From contig NZ_QOHR01000003.1 in the NCBI RefSeq assembly GCF_003385555.1, positions 98,776 through 162,775 of the forward strand: 64,000 bases of DNA, in the 5' to 3' direction. This document shows positions 33,798-43,195 of this stretch, piece after piece. The first letter of the stretch is position 1; every line of letters starts with the position of its first letter. A program made the position numbers and the translations under genes. This DNA is from Rhodosalinus sediminis. Its GTDB lineage: Bacteria; Pseudomonadota; Alphaproteobacteria; Rhodobacterales; Rhodobacteraceae. Below the pieces are notes generated by a model. It did not search any database. It had not been told where the DNA came from and saw only the letters and a program-made list of their open reading frames with translations.

Positions 33798-35933
33798 TCA
33801 GCCCTCCGCCTTCTCCGTCGGCTTGATCTCTTCGCCGGTCTCCTGGTCCACGACCTTCATCGACAGCCGCACCTTGCCGCGGTCGTCGAAGCCCAGCAGC
33901 TTGACCCAGACTTCCTGCCCTTCCTTCAGCTCGTCGGAGGGGTGGTTGAGCCGCTTCGGCGCGATCTGGCTGACGTGCACGAGGCCGTCGCGCTTGCCGA
34001 AGAAGTTCACGAAGGCGCCGAAATCCACCAGCTTGACGACCTTGCCCTTGTAGATCTTGCCTTCCTCGGGCTCGGCCACGATCGAGTGGATCATGTCGTA
34101 GGCGCGCTGGATGGCCTCTCCGTTCGGCGAGGCGATCTTGATGATGCCGTCGTCGTTGATGTCGACCTTGGCACCCGATTCCTCGACGATCTCGCGGATC
34201 ACCTTGCCGCCCGAGCCGATCACTTCGCGGATCTTGTCCACCGGGATCTGCATCGTCTCGATGCGCGGGGCGTGCACGCTGAACTCGCCCGCGGACGACA
34301 GCGCCTTGTTCATCTCGCCGAGGATGTGCATCCGCCCGTCCTTCGCCTGCGCGAGGGCCTGGGTCATGATCTCGGGCGTGATGCCCGCGACCTTGATATC
34401 CATCTGGAGCGAGGTGATCCCCTTCTCGGTGCCGGCCACTTTGAAGTCCATGTCGCCGAGGTGATCCTCGTCGCCGAGGATGTCGGTGAGCACGGCGAAG
34501 CGGCCGTCGGGCTCGAGGATGAGGCCCATGGCGACGCCGGCGACCGGCGCGCGCAGCGGCACGCCCGCGTCCATCATGGAAAGCGACGCGCCGCAGACCG
34601 TGGCCATCGAGGAGGAGCCGTTCGACTCGGTGATCTCCGAGACGAGGCGGATCGTGTAGGGGAACTCCGTCGGCGCGGGCAGCACCGCCTGCAGCGCGCG
34701 CCAGGCGAGCTTACCGTGGCCGATCTCACGCCGTCCCGGCGGGCCGACGCGGCCCACTTCGCCGACCGAGTAGGGCGGGAAGTTGTAGTGCAGCATGAAG
34801 TTCTGCTTGAAGGTGCCGTGCAGCGCATCGACGAACTGCTCGTCGTCGCCGGTGCCGAGCGTGCTGACCACCAGCGCCTGCGTCTCGCCCCGGGTGAAGA
34901 GCGCCGAGCCGTGCGTGCGCGGCAGGAGGCCCACCTCGCTGACGATCGGGCGCACCGTGGCGCGGTCGCGCCCGTCGATGCGCGCGCCGCCCTCGATGAT
35001 GTCGCCGCGCAGGATCTCGGACTCGAGCTTCTTGAAGGCGTCGCCGAGGTTCTCGTGCGCGAGCTCCTCCTCGGTGAGCTCGGCCTTCACCGCGGCGCGG
35101 GCCTCGGCGATGGCGGTCGTGCGCTCCTGCTTGTCGGTGAGCGCGAAGGCCGCACGCATCTTGGCCTCGCCAAGCTCCTTCACACGCGCGGCGAGCGCCG
35201 CGTAATCCGGCGGGGTGAAGTCGAAGGGCTCCTTCGCAGCCTCCTCGGCGAGGTCCACGATCAGGTCCACCACGGGCTTGATCTGCTCGTGGCCGAACTG
35301 CACCGCGCCCAGCATCTCGTCCTCGGAGAGCTCGTAGGCCTCGGATTCGACCATCATCACCGCGTCGCGGGTGCCGGCGACCACGAGGTCGAGGCGCTGC
35401 TCGGGATCGAGGCGCAGGTCCTGCATGTCCTCGACGTCGGGGTTGAGGACATACTCGCCGTCCACGTAGCCCACGCGGCAGCCCGCGATCGGCCCCATGA
35501 AGGGCACGCCCGAGACGGTGAGCGCGGCCGAGGCGGCGATCATCGCCACGATGTCGGGATCGTTGACGAGGTCGTGGGACAGCACCGTGCACATCACGAG
35601 CACTTCATGCTTGAAGCCGGGCACGAAGAGCGGCCGGATCGGCCGGTCGATCAGCCGCGCGGTCAGCGTCTCCTTCTCGGTCGGACGCGCCTCGCGCTTG
35701 AAGAAGCCGCCCGGCACCTTGCCGGCGGCGTAGTATTTCTCCTGATAGTGGACCGTGAGCGGGAAGAAGTCCTGCCCCGGCTTCGCCGCCTTCGCGAAGG
35801 TGACGTTGGCCATGACGGAGGTCTCGCCCAGCGTGGCGATCACGGTGCCGTCGGCCTGACGGGCGACCTTGCCCGTCTCCAGCGTGAGGGTCTCTTCCCC
35901 CCACTTCATCGATTTCGTCGTAACGTCGAACAT
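33798..35933 (-). CDS. pnp: Polyribonucleotide nucleotidyltransferase
   Basis: A 711-residue PNPase of normal length. First RNase PH core at ~10-220 ([59 protein letters not shown]). An all-helical linker, then the second core (~310-540, [64 protein letters not shown]). KH domain with [18 protein letters not shown] (~555-615) and S1 domain [32 protein letters not shown] 3'-5' phosphorolytic RNase of the degradosome. Follows rpsO, the standard order. Confidence 0.97.
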   Translation of the reverse strand: MFDVTTKSMKWGEETLTLETGKVARQADGTVIATLGETSVMANVTFAKAAKPGQDFFPLTVHYQEKYYAAGKVPGGFFKREARPTEKETLTARLIDRPIRPLFVPGFKHEVLVMCTVLSHDLVNDPDIVAMIAASAALTVSGVPFMGPIAGCRVGYVDGEYVLNPDVEDMQDLRLDPEQRLDLVVAGTRDAVMMVESEAYELSEDEMLGAVQFGHEQIKPVVDLIVDLAEEAAKEPFDFTPPDYAALAARVKELGEAKMRAAFALTDKQERTTAIAEARAAVKAELTEEELAHENLGDAFKKLESEILRGDIIEGGARIDGRDRATVRPIVSEVGLLPRTHGSALFTRGETQALVVSTLGTGDDEQFVDALHGTFKQNFMLHYNFPPYSVGEVGRVGPPGRREIGHGKLAWRALQAVLPAPTEFPYTIRLVSEITESNGSSSMATVCGASLSMMDAGVPLRAPVAGVAMGLILEPDGRFAVLTDILGDEDHLGDMDFKVAGTEKGITSLQMDIKVAGITPEIMTQALAQAKDGRMHILGEMNKALSSAGEFSVHAPRIETMQIPVDKIREVIGSGGKVIREIVEESGAKVDINDDGIIKIASPNGEAIQRAYDMIHSIVAEPEEGKIYKGKVVKLVDFGAFVNFFGKRDGLVHVSQIAPKRLNHPSDELKEGQEVWVKLLGFDDRGKVRLSMKVVDQETGEEIKPTEKAEG

Positions 35934-36087
35934 CTCGTATCCTTGGCTGGCCGTCGGGGCGCCTCCCCTCGGGCCGTTTCGCGTCGGAAGGCGCCCTCGC
36001 CCTCCGGCTCCTGTCGTCCTCCTGCCGCGCCGTGGAGCCGGCGGCGCGGTGCGGCGGTTGGATCGCGCCCGGCCGGGGCCGGATGCG

Positions 36088-36114
36088 AAAAGGGCGCGGG
36101 GTCGCCCGCGCCCT
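36088..36114 (-). terminator. Terminator/attenuator between rpsO and pnp
   Basis: On the minus strand AGGGCGCGGG (36114-36105), a four-base loop, then CCCGCGCCCT (36100-36091), a perfect 10-bp stem followed by TTT. It begins 13 bp after the rpsO stop. In many bacteria this site separates rpsO mRNA from the pnp transcript and allows partial read-through. Confidence 0.85.
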
Positions 36115-36126
36115 GTCGTTCCGTGC

Positions 36127-36396
36127 TCAGCGGCGGATGCCGAGGCGCTGGATCAGCGCCCGGTAGCGCTCCACGTCTTTCCCCTTGAGGTAGTCGAGCA
36201 GCTTGCGCCGCTGCGCCACGAGCTTCAGCAGCCCGCGGCGGGAATGGTTGTCCTTCTTGTGCGTCTTGAAGTGCTCGGTGAGCGCCTCGATCCGCTTGGT
36301 GAGGATCGCGATCTGCACCTCGGGCGAGCCGGTGTCGCCCTCCTGGGTGCCGAAATCGCGGATGACCTCGGCCTTCTTCTCGGCAGTGATCGACAT
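36127..36396 (-). CDS. rpsO: 30S ribosomal protein S15
   Basis: An 89-residue S15, the family's exact length: [51 protein letters not shown] and [19 protein letters not shown]. Binds 16S rRNA centrally and nucleates platform assembly. The ATG at 36396 has GGAGACCCG before it (AAAGGAGACCCGATG). Precedes pnp, as in most proteobacteria. Confidence 0.98.
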   Translation of the reverse strand: MSITAEKKAEVIRDFGTQEGDTGSPEVQIAILTKRIEALTEHFKTHKKDNHSRRGLLKLVAQRRKLLDYLKGKDVERYRALIQRLGIRR

Positions 36397-36535
36397 CGGG
36401 TCTCCTTTCGGGTCGGATACGGCACGAGCCGGGATGTCGTCCAGCACGGCCAATAGACATATGGTCCCGCGCCGGTGCGGTGCGGGACTGCGCGTACATA
36501 GGCGATGCAGCGGCCGAAGGGAAGGGGCGCGCGCC

Positions 36536-37723
36536 TCAGCCCGCGCGCGGGATCAGGGTCACCGCCTCCGCCGTGAGGCCGGAGGCGGCCGGCAGCGTCG
36601 CGATCTCCGCGCCGTCGAGGGCGAGGCGCAGCGTCTCGGGGTCCTCCGGGTCGGGGGCGAGCGTGATCTCGGGCGCCGCGTCGGCGTCGTGCCGGATGGC
36701 GACGCGGTCCTCCGCGGAAAGGTCGAGAAGCTCCGCCGGATGCCCGGCGCGCGCGGCGTCGAGCACGACGGTATCCGCCCCCGCGCCGGTGGTCACCACG
36801 TCGCCGCGCCCGGCGTGGAGCGTGTCCTCCCCCGCGCCGCCGTTGAGGTAGTCGGGCGCGTCGGTCCCGTCCCCGGCCGCGTCGAAGATCACGTCGTCGC
36901 CCCGCCCGCCGAAGAGGCTGTCGGCGCCCGGGCCGCCGGCGAGCGTGTCGTCGCCGTCGTGGCCGTGCACCGCGTCCGCCCCCGCGCCGCCGGCGAGGAA
37001 ATCCGCACCGCCGCCGCCCTGCAGCGAATCGGCGCCGGCGCCCCCGGCGAGCGTGTCGTCGCCGATGTGGCCGAAGAGGCTGTCCGCCCCGGCGCCGCCG
37101 GCGAGCAGGTCGTCGCCCCGGTCGCCGTCGAGGCGATCGCCCCCCGCGCCGCCCGCGAGCGTGTCGTCGCCCGCGCCGCCGCGCAGGTGATCGGCACCGC
37201 CCTGCCCCGCGACCGCGTCGTCGCCGCCATATCCGTCGATCCAGTCGTCGCCGCCGCCGCCCGCGATCAGGTCGCCCGCCGCCCCGCCCGAGAGCGTGTC
37301 GGCGCCCTCCGACCCCTGCAACGCGTCGGGCATCCCCGGCTCGGCAAGATCGGCGGCGGCCATCGGCCCCGTCGCCATGACACCGCCGAGGCCGGGGTCG
37401 GACGCCACGCCGTCGCCACCTGCGGCCGGCGGCGCCGCCTTCGGGGCGGCCATGTCCTCATCCGCCGAGCCGGGCGCGGGGCCGCGGTCGGGCTCGGGGC
37501 CACGGTCCGACTCGGCTGGCGTCGGTGCCGCCGCCGCGTTGTCGCCCTCGCTTTCCCCGAGGAGCGCCATCAGGCCCGCCGCCCGATCCTCCGCCGCGGC
37601 GGCCTCCGGATCGTCCGGCGTCTCCGGGCTCGACTTCGCGTCGGCGTCGTCGGGCGACTCGCCGCCCAGCAGCATGATCGAGCCCATGAGGGCCACACCC
37701 GTCACCCCGGCCAGCAGCAGCAT
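36536..37723 (-). CDS. RTX calcium-binding protein with N-terminal membrane anchor
   Basis: A ~395-residue protein starting with a hydrophobic segment ([21 protein letters not shown]). An acidic Pro/Ala-rich linker (~22-130) follows, then about a dozen RTX nonapeptides ([38 protein letters not shown]) at ~130-300, and a beta-rich C-terminus ([17 protein letters not shown]). RTX proteins fold on calcium outside the cell. The ATG at 37723 has AGAGGA before it; another ATG 27 bp upstream is possible. Unlike classical RTX proteins it has an N-terminal hydrophobic anchor and no adjacent exporter. Function unknown. Confidence 0.75.
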   Translation of the reverse strand: MLLLAGVTGVALMGSIMLLGGESPDDADAKSSPETPDDPEAAAAEDRAAGLMALLGESEGDNAAAAPTPAESDRGPEPDRGPAPGSADEDMAAPKAAPPAAGGDGVASDPGLGGVMATGPMAAADLAEPGMPDALQGSEGADTLSGGAAGDLIAGGGGDDWIDGYGGDDAVAGQGGADHLRGGAGDDTLAGGAGGDRLDGDRGDDLLAGGAGADSLFGHIGDDTLAGGAGADSLQGGGGADFLAGGAGADAVHGHDGDDTLAGGPGADSLFGGRGDDVIFDAAGDGTDAPDYLNGGAGEDTLHAGRGDVVTTGAGADTVVLDAARAGHPAELLDLSAEDRVAIRHDADAAPEITLAPDPEDPETLRLALDGAEIATLPAASGLTAEAVTLIPRAG

Positions 37724-37816
37724 CCCACCATTCCTCTCACACGCCCCCATGCGCAGGGTCGGACAGGGAGAGGCGCCGGGACAAGTCTTTCCCGATCAGG
37801 TGGTTAACGCGTCGAC

Positions 37817-38143
37817 TCAGGGCGGCGGCTGGCCCTGCGCCTCCTCGATCTGCTCGATCACGCGGCCCGCGAGATCGCCCAGCAGCGGCACGAACTCGAT
37901 CCGGGCGAGCACCGCGACGAGGACGGAGACGAGGATCGACGCCCCGATCACCGTGCCGAGGCCGAAGGCGAGCCCGCGCATGAACTGGAAGAGCATGACC
38001 TTCAGCACCGAGTCGTGAATGCGCACGATCCGGTGGCCGACGATCTCCTCGAGCGCGCGGGCGAGGCGGCGCCCCGTCTCCCGGTCGAGGGGCGCGCGGT
38101 CGAGAGGGTCGCTGTCGCGCGATCCGCGCGGGGGTTCAGCCAT
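37817..38143 (-). CDS. DUF5665-family membrane protein
   Basis: A 108-residue protein: charged N-terminal 35 residues, then EEIVGHRIVRIHDSVLKVMLFQFMRGLAFGLGTVIGASILVSVLVAVLARIEFVPLLG with one or two transmembrane stretches (about 48-80), matching small DUF5665 proteins. Function unknown. It overlaps the DUF1643 gene by 8 bp, so the two are likely cotranscribed. Confidence 0.8.
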   Translation of the reverse strand: MAEPPRGSRDSDPLDRAPLDRETGRRLARALEEIVGHRIVRIHDSVLKVMLFQFMRGLAFGLGTVIGASILVSVLVAVLARIEFVPLLGDLAGRVIEQIEEAQGQPPP

Positions 38144-38702
38144 GGGGTGCGGCCTCCGTCCCGGGGTCTGGCTTGGGGTCCGACCAGGGTTCGGGCTGAC
38201 GTGCGTAGGCGACGTAGAGCGGATGACGCGGATGTCCGGCCTGCGTCAAGCCGAGGTGGTGAAGCGGGACGCCCGCCGCCGCCAGCAGCCGCGCCACCGC
38301 CCGCCCGCGGTCGAGATGCGCGCCGTGCGCGCCCCAGGCCGCGACGGTGCGGTCGGCGGCGCGGGCGGCCTCGCGGATGGCGCGGTCGTTCTCGGGGCCG
38401 ACCGGATCGGCGGCCCGGCGCATCGCCTTGGGGTCCGTGTCGCGCCAGGCGAAGATGTTGGTCACGGTGAAGCCGCCGTAGCCCAGCGCCCGCGCCCGCC
38501 GCTCGCAGCGCTCGACGGTGGGGTCGTTCTGCACCTCGGTCGCCGTCGAGGGGTTGAGCATGACGAAATGCACGTGCCCGCCGGCCGCGTCCCAGACCCG
38601 GGTGAGCAGGTAACGATAGCGCAGGCAGGGCGAATAGACGGCCACCGACTCGGCGTCGCCCTTGCGGTGCCTGCGCGTCACCAGCCCCGCCTCGTCGATC
38701 AT
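38136..38702 (-). CDS. DUF1643-family protein
   Basis: A 188-residue soluble protein of the DUF1643 family: YSPCLRYRYLLTRVWD, VHFVMLNPSTATEVQNDPTVERCERRARALGYGGFTVTNIFAWRDTDPKAMRRA, and VAAWGAHGAHLDRG with a final LGLTQAGHPRHPLYVA. No activity is established for the family. The ATG at 38702 follows GGGAAAGGGTGGCC; a GTG 6 bp upstream is less likely. Cotranscribed with the DUF5665 gene. Confidence 0.85.
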   Translation of the reverse strand: MIDEAGLVTRRHRKGDAESVAVYSPCLRYRYLLTRVWDAAGGHVHFVMLNPSTATEVQNDPTVERCERRARALGYGGFTVTNIFAWRDTDPKAMRRAADPVGPENDRAIREAARAADRTVAAWGAHGAHLDRGRAVARLLAAAGVPLHHLGLTQAGHPRHPLYVAYARQPEPWSDPKPDPGTEAAPHG

Positions 38703-38770
38703 GGCCACCCTTTCCCTGCGGTGCGCCTTCGGCGCGCCCCCGTTTCCGGCGCGGCGTGCGCCGCGCGTGC

Positions 38771-38806
38771 CTCCGGCGGGGATATTTCCGCCAAGAAGAA
38801 GCCCCG
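38771..38806 (+). repeat. Partial copy of the GGATATTTnnnCCAAGAAGA intergenic repeat
   Basis: CTCCGGCGGGGATATTTCCG followed by CCAAGAAGAAGCCCC matches the core of the composite repeats at 44584 and 48637. It lies between the divergent DUF1643 and patB genes, so unlike the other copies it is not at a gene's 3' end, and it lacks the adjacent terminator hairpin. Confidence 0.8.
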
Positions 38807-38923
38807 GGGCGCGTCGCCGCCGGTCGGCGCGGACGATAACGCGGCGACGGGCGCGCCGCTACCCGCGCCACGGCTTGCGCCCGGGGCGCGATCGCGGCAG
38901 GTCGGTGGGGAACGGAGGGACCC

Positions 38924-40105
38924 ATGCAGATCGACTTCGACGAAATCATCGACCGCCACGGCACCCACAGCATGAAGTGGGACCGGATGGAGGCGCTTTA
39001 CGGCGTGCCGGCCGCGGACGGGCTGGCGATGTGGGTGGCGGACATGGATTTCCGCCCGCCGGCCTGCGTCACCGAGGCGGTGCGGCGCATGGCCGATCAC
39101 GGGATCTACGGCTACTTCGGCGACGACACCGCCTATCTGGAGGCGATCCGCTGGTGGCTGTCGGAGCGCCACGGCTGGGACGTCGCGCCCGAGTGGATCC
39201 TGACGACGCACGGCCTCGTGAACGGGACGGGGATGTGCGTCGAGACCTGGACGGCGCCGGGGGACGGTGTGGTGCTCTTCACGCCGGTCTATCACGCCTT
39301 CGCCAAGGTGATCCGCGCCGCGGGCCGCGAGGTGGTGGAATGCGAGATGCCCATCGAGGACGGGCGCTACGTGCTCGACATCGCTGCCTGGGACGCGCAG
39401 ATGACCGGGCGCGAGCGCATGGTGATCCTCTGCTCGCCGCACAATCCGGGCGGGCGCGTCTGGAGCGCGGGGGAGCTGCGCGCGGTGGCGGATTTCGCGG
39501 CGCGCCACGACCTGATCCTCGTCTCCGACGAGATCCATCAGGACCTCGTCTATCCCGGCGCGCCGCGCCACGTGCCGATGCCGGTGGCCGCGCCGGAGGC
39601 GCTGGACCGGATGGTGGTGATGAACGCGACCACCAAGACCTTCAACATCGCGGGCGCCCATCTCGGCAACGTGATCGTGCCGGACGAGCGGCTGCGCGCC
39701 GACCTCGCGCAGCGGATGCTCGCGCTCGGGATCAGCCCCAATTCCTTCGGCCTGCACATGGCGACGGCGGCCTATTCGCCCGAGGGCGCGGAATGGGTCG
39801 ATGCGCTCATGGCCTATCTCGACGGCAACCGGCAGGTCTTCGACGCGACGGTGGCGGAGATCCCGGGCCTCGCCTCCATGCCGCTGGAGGCGACCTATCT
39901 CGCCTGGGTGGATTTCTCGGGCACCGGCATGCCGCGCGAGGATTTCACCGCCCGCGTCGAGCAGGGCGCGCGGATCGCGGCGAACCACGGCCCCACCTTC
40001 GGCACCGGCGGCGAGAGCTGGCTGCGCTTCAACCTCGCCATGCCGCGCGCGCGGGTCGAGGAAGCGGCGGCGCGGCTGGCGGACGCCTTTTCCGACCTCC
40101 AGTAG
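38924..40105 (+). CDS. patB: MalY/PatB-type PLP-dependent cysteine-S-conjugate beta-lyase
   Basis: A 393-residue fold-type I PLP enzyme. N-terminal FDEIIDRHGTHSMKWD is the PatB/MalY signature; substrate and cofactor residues appear in AMWVADMDF, TTHGLVNG, LCSPHNPGGRVW, SDEIHQDLVYPG and the PLP Lys in NATTKTFNIAG. It cleaves the C-S bond of cystathionine or cysteine conjugates. The ATG at 38924 follows GGAGGGACCC. Full length for the family. Confidence 0.92.
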   Translation: MQIDFDEIIDRHGTHSMKWDRMEALYGVPAADGLAMWVADMDFRPPACVTEAVRRMADHGIYGYFGDDTAYLEAIRWWLSERHGWDVAPEWILTTHGLVNGTGMCVETWTAPGDGVVLFTPVYHAFAKVIRAAGREVVECEMPIEDGRYVLDIAAWDAQMTGRERMVILCSPHNPGGRVWSAGELRAVADFAARHDLILVSDEIHQDLVYPGAPRHVPMPVAAPEALDRMVVMNATTKTFNIAGAHLGNVIVPDERLRADLAQRMLALGISPNSFGLHMATAAYSPEGAEWVDALMAYLDGNRQVFDATVAEIPGLASMPLEATYLAWVDFSGTGMPREDFTARVEQGARIAANHGPTFGTGGESWLRFNLAMPRARVEEAAARLADAFSDLQ

Positions 40106-40135
40106 CGGGCCGTCGCGGGCCGTCGCGGGCTGTGC

Positions 40136-40161
40136 GCCCGCGCAGGGCGCGCCCTGCGGGC
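40136..40161. terminator. GC-rich hairpin after patB
   Basis: A nearly perfect inverted repeat, GCCCGCGCAGGGC facing GCGCCCTGCGGGC, 30 bp past the patB stop. There is no T-tract, so it could be a Rho-independent terminator of the weak type used in very GC-rich genomes, or simply an mRNA 3' stabiliser. Just before it, GGGCCGTCGC is repeated. Confidence 0.45.
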
Positions 40162-40223
40162 GTCGCGGGTTTCCGCGGCGCGGGCGCGCCCCTACCTCCC
40201 GTCGCAGGCCAAGGGAGCACGCG

Positions 40224-41198
40224 ATGGGACTTCTGATCGACGGCGAATGGCGCGAGCGCGCGCTGGTGAGCACCTCCGACGACGGCGCGTTCCAGCGGGC
40301 CGAATCGGTCTTTCGCGACTGGGTGACGCCCGACGGGGCGCCCGGCCCGGCCGGCGCCGGCGGCTTTCCGGCGGCGTGCGGGCGCTATCACCTTTACGTG
40401 AGCCTCGCCTGTCCCTGGGCGCACCGGACGCTGATCTTCCGCCGGCTGAAAGGGCTCGCGGAGCACATCGGCGTCTCGGTCGTGCATCCCGACATGCTCG
40501 GCGACGGCTGGAGCTTCGCGACGGATTTCCCCGGCGCGACGGGCGACCGGCTTTACGGTCTGCCCTTCATGCGCGACGTCTATCTCAAGGCGCAGCCGGA
40601 CGCGACGACGCGGGTGACGGTGCCGGTGCTCTGGGACACCGAGCGCGAGACGATCGTCTCGAACGAAAGCGCCGAGATCATCCGGATGCTCAATTCCGCC
40701 TTCGACGGGCTCACCGGCAACACGGACGACTACTGGCCCGAGGACCTGCGCGCCGCGATCGAGCCGGTGAACGCGCGGATCTACGACACGGTGAACAACG
40801 GCGTCTACAAGGCGGGTTTCGCGCAGTCGCAGGCGGCCTACGAGGCGGCCGTGCTGCCGCTCTTCGAGACGCTCGACTGGATCGAGGACCGGCTGGGCGA
40901 CAATCGCTACCTCATGGGCGACCGGATCACCGAGGCGGACTGGCGGCTCTTCACCACGCTGATCCGCTTCGACACGGTCTATCACGGGCATTTCAAGTGC
41001 AACCGGCGGCGGATCGTGGATTACCCGAACCTCTGGGCCTACACGCGCGAGCTCTACCAGTGGCCCGGCGTGCGCGAGACGGTGGATCTCGAGCACATCC
41101 GGCGCCATTACCACTACAGCCACGAGAGCATTAACCCCTACCGCATCGTGCCGGTGGGCCCCGCGCTCGACCTCGACGCGCCGCACGGGCGGGGGTGA
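40224..41198 (+). CDS. Glutathionyl-hydroquinone reductase (Xi-class GST)
   Basis: A 324-residue member of the YqjG/ECM4/PcpF family. The catalytic Cys is in LYVSLACPWAHRTLIFR; other signatures are SVVHPDMLGDGWSF, LYGLPFMRDVYLKA, TVPVLWDTERETIVSNESAEIIRMLN, and the C-terminal ITEADWRLFTTLIRFDTVYHGHFKCN...YPNLWAYTRELYQWPGV. It reduces glutathionyl-hydroquinones and protects against quinones. The ATG at 40224 follows AAGGGAGCACGCG. Confidence 0.94.
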   Translation: MGLLIDGEWRERALVSTSDDGAFQRAESVFRDWVTPDGAPGPAGAGGFPAACGRYHLYVSLACPWAHRTLIFRRLKGLAEHIGVSVVHPDMLGDGWSFATDFPGATGDRLYGLPFMRDVYLKAQPDATTRVTVPVLWDTERETIVSNESAEIIRMLNSAFDGLTGNTDDYWPEDLRAAIEPVNARIYDTVNNGVYKAGFAQSQAAYEAAVLPLFETLDWIEDRLGDNRYLMGDRITEADWRLFTTLIRFDTVYHGHFKCNRRRIVDYPNLWAYTRELYQWPGVRETVDLEHIRRHYHYSHESINPYRIVPVGPALDLDAPHGRG

Positions 41199-41324
41199 GC
41201 GGGGCCGGGGCGCCGCGGAGGGCGGTGCCAGCGCGCAGGCCCCCCGCGCCGGACCTGTCGCAAGACCCTTGCGCGGCGGCGTGACGCGCGTAGCCTCTCG
41301 AGGCAGAGCGACGGAGGCCCGGCC

Positions 41325-42497
41325 ATGCGCGCCCTCATCCTGATCGCGGCCCTGCTGGGCGCCGCCCCGGCGACGGCGGAGACACCCTGCGGCGGCGCCT
41401 TCTCCGCCTTCGTGGCGGAGTTGAAGCGCGAGGCGGTCGCCCGCGGCCATGCGCCCGCGACGGTGGAGCGCTTCTTCCGCGGCGTGCGCCGGGATCAGGA
41501 GGTGCTCGCCGCGGACCGGCGGCAGGGGGTCTTTCAGCTGCCCTTCACGGAGTTCGCCCGGCGGCTCATCAGCCGGAACCGGATCGAGAACGGCCGGCGC
41601 AACGCCGAACGGTGGGACGCGATCTTCGACCGGATCGAGCGCGACTACGGCGTCTCTCGGGGGATTCTCCTGTCGTTCTGGGCGTTCGAGACGGATTACG
41701 GCGCGGTGCAGGGCGATTACAAAACGCGCGACGCGCTGGTGACGCTCGCGCACGACTGCCGGCGGCCCGGGATCTTCCGCCCGCAGGTCTTCGCCGCGAT
41801 CGAGCTCCACGCGCAGGGCGATTTCGACCCGCAGACCACGACCGGCGCCTGGGCGGGGGAGATCGGCATGGTGCAGATGCTGCCCGAGGACATCCTCGAA
41901 AACGGCGTGGACGGCGACGGCGACGGGCGCGTGACGCTCAAGACCTCCGCGCCGGACGCGCTGATGTCGGGGGCGAACATGCTGGTCGATCTGGGCTGGC
42001 GCGCGGGCGAGCCATGGATGACCGAGATCGAGGTGCCCGCCGGCTTCGACTGGTCGCTCTCGGGGCTGCCGGTCGAGAAGACGGTCGCCGACTGGCGCCG
42101 CCTCGGCATTCGTGCGCGCAGCGGCAATCTCGGGCCGGCGACGCTCCCGGCCTCGGTGATCGCGCCCGAGGGGCACCGCGGGCCGGCCTTCCTCGTCTAT
42201 CCGAACTTCCGCGTGCTCTTCGAGTGGAACAGGAGCTTCGTCTACGTCACCACCGCCGCCTATTTCGCAACGCGGCTCGAGGGCGCGCCGGCTTTCGACG
42301 CGGGCGATCCGGAGCCGGGGCTGTCCGACGCGCAGATGAAACGGCTGCAGCGCCGGCTCGTCGATCTGGGGCACGACGTGGGCGGCGTGGACGGCATCCT
42401 CGGCGCGAGGACCCGCGCCGCGGTCCGCGCCGAGCAGGCCCGGCGCGGCCTGCCGCCGGACGGCTGGCCGACGCCCGCGTTGCTGAACCGGCTCTGA
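41325..42497 (+). CDS. MltB-type lytic murein transglycosylase with peptidoglycan-binding domain
   Basis: A 390-residue exported protein: signal peptide (MRALILIAALLGAAPATA), SLT_2 domain ~22-315 with the catalytic Glu in LLSFWAFETDYGAVQGDY, and family stretches GEIGMVQMLPEDIL, DGDGDGRVTLKTSAPDALMSGANML and WNRSFVYVTTAAYFATRL. A C-terminal PG_binding_1 domain follows (MKRLQRRLVDLGHDVGGVDGILGARTRAAVRAEQ). It cleaves glycan strands with formation of 1,6-anhydro ends. No lipobox, so it is probably soluble in the periplasm. Confidence 0.93.
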   Translation: MRALILIAALLGAAPATAETPCGGAFSAFVAELKREAVARGHAPATVERFFRGVRRDQEVLAADRRQGVFQLPFTEFARRLISRNRIENGRRNAERWDAIFDRIERDYGVSRGILLSFWAFETDYGAVQGDYKTRDALVTLAHDCRRPGIFRPQVFAAIELHAQGDFDPQTTTGAWAGEIGMVQMLPEDILENGVDGDGDGRVTLKTSAPDALMSGANMLVDLGWRAGEPWMTEIEVPAGFDWSLSGLPVEKTVADWRRLGIRARSGNLGPATLPASVIAPEGHRGPAFLVYPNFRVLFEWNRSFVYVTTAAYFATRLEGAPAFDAGDPEPGLSDAQMKRLQRRLVDLGHDVGGVDGILGARTRAAVRAEQARRGLPPDGWPTPALLNRL

Positions 42498-42570
42498 GGC
42501 GGATTGCCGCGGGCGCGGCGGATGCCTATCTGCGAAGAGCGCCGCGCAGGCGTCCCAGCGCAGAGGCCGC

Positions 42571-43182
42571 ATGGCTCACTCCATCCCAGCGCCGGACCCG
42601 GGTCCGGTCAGCATCGGCGAGATCGTCGCCCGCCTCGACCGGCTCGCGGCGCGCGATTCGGTCACGCTCGGCGACATCCTCGCGAGCTTCGGACAGGCGA
42701 GCTTCGTGCCCGCGCTGATGCTGCCGGCGCTCCTCGTCTTCTCGCCGCTCTCGGGGATTCCCTTCTTCTCGTCGATCTGCGGGCTGACCATCGCGGCCGT
42801 TTCGGCGCAGATGCTCGTGCGGCGGCGCCACATCTGGCTGCCGCGCGTCCTGCGCGAGCGGGGGTTGAGCGGCGCGCGCCTGCAGCGGGCGCTCGGCGCG
42901 ATGGCGCGCACCGGGCGCTGGATCGACCGCAACACCGGCGACCGGCTGCGCCTGCTGACGGCGCAGCCGATGGCGAGCCTCTTCACCCTCGTCTGCCTCT
43001 GCGCGGGGCTCGCCATGCCGTTTCTGGAGCTGGTGCCCTTCTCCTCCTCGATTCTCGGGCTCGCGGTGCTGCTGATCGCGGCGGCCTTCCTGACGCGCGA
43101 CGGGCTCTACGCGCTCGCCGGGCTCGGCGTCTTCGCGGCGGCGCCGATGATCCCGCTCGCGCTCTGGATCGGTCTGGTCTGA
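42571..43182 (+). CDS. exoD: ExoD-family exopolysaccharide-related membrane protein
   Basis: A 203-residue membrane protein with the ExoD pattern: N-terminal DSVTLGDILASFGQASFVPALMLPALLVFSPLSGIPFFSS, a basic cytoplasmic loop (VRRRHIWLPRVLRERGL) and a second membrane half (AMPFLELVPFSSSILGLAVLLIAAAFLTRDG). ExoD in rhizobia affects exopolysaccharide and alkaline-pH growth; its mechanism is not known. Stands alone between the transglycosylase and hemF (convergent). Confidence 0.88.
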   Translation: MAHSIPAPDPGPVSIGEIVARLDRLAARDSVTLGDILASFGQASFVPALMLPALLVFSPLSGIPFFSSICGLTIAAVSAQMLVRRRHIWLPRVLRERGLSGARLQRALGAMARTGRWIDRNTGDRLRLLTAQPMASLFTLVCLCAGLAMPFLELVPFSSSILGLAVLLIAAAFLTRDGLYALAGLGVFAAAPMIPLALWIGLV

Positions 43183-43195
43183 CGGCGCCCGCGCC

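Noticed and set aside
36945-37230. Antisense frames over the RTX gene and RTX DNA as a tandem satellite
   Set aside because: The DNA periodicity of ~27 bp is fully explained by the nonapeptide repeats of the protein.
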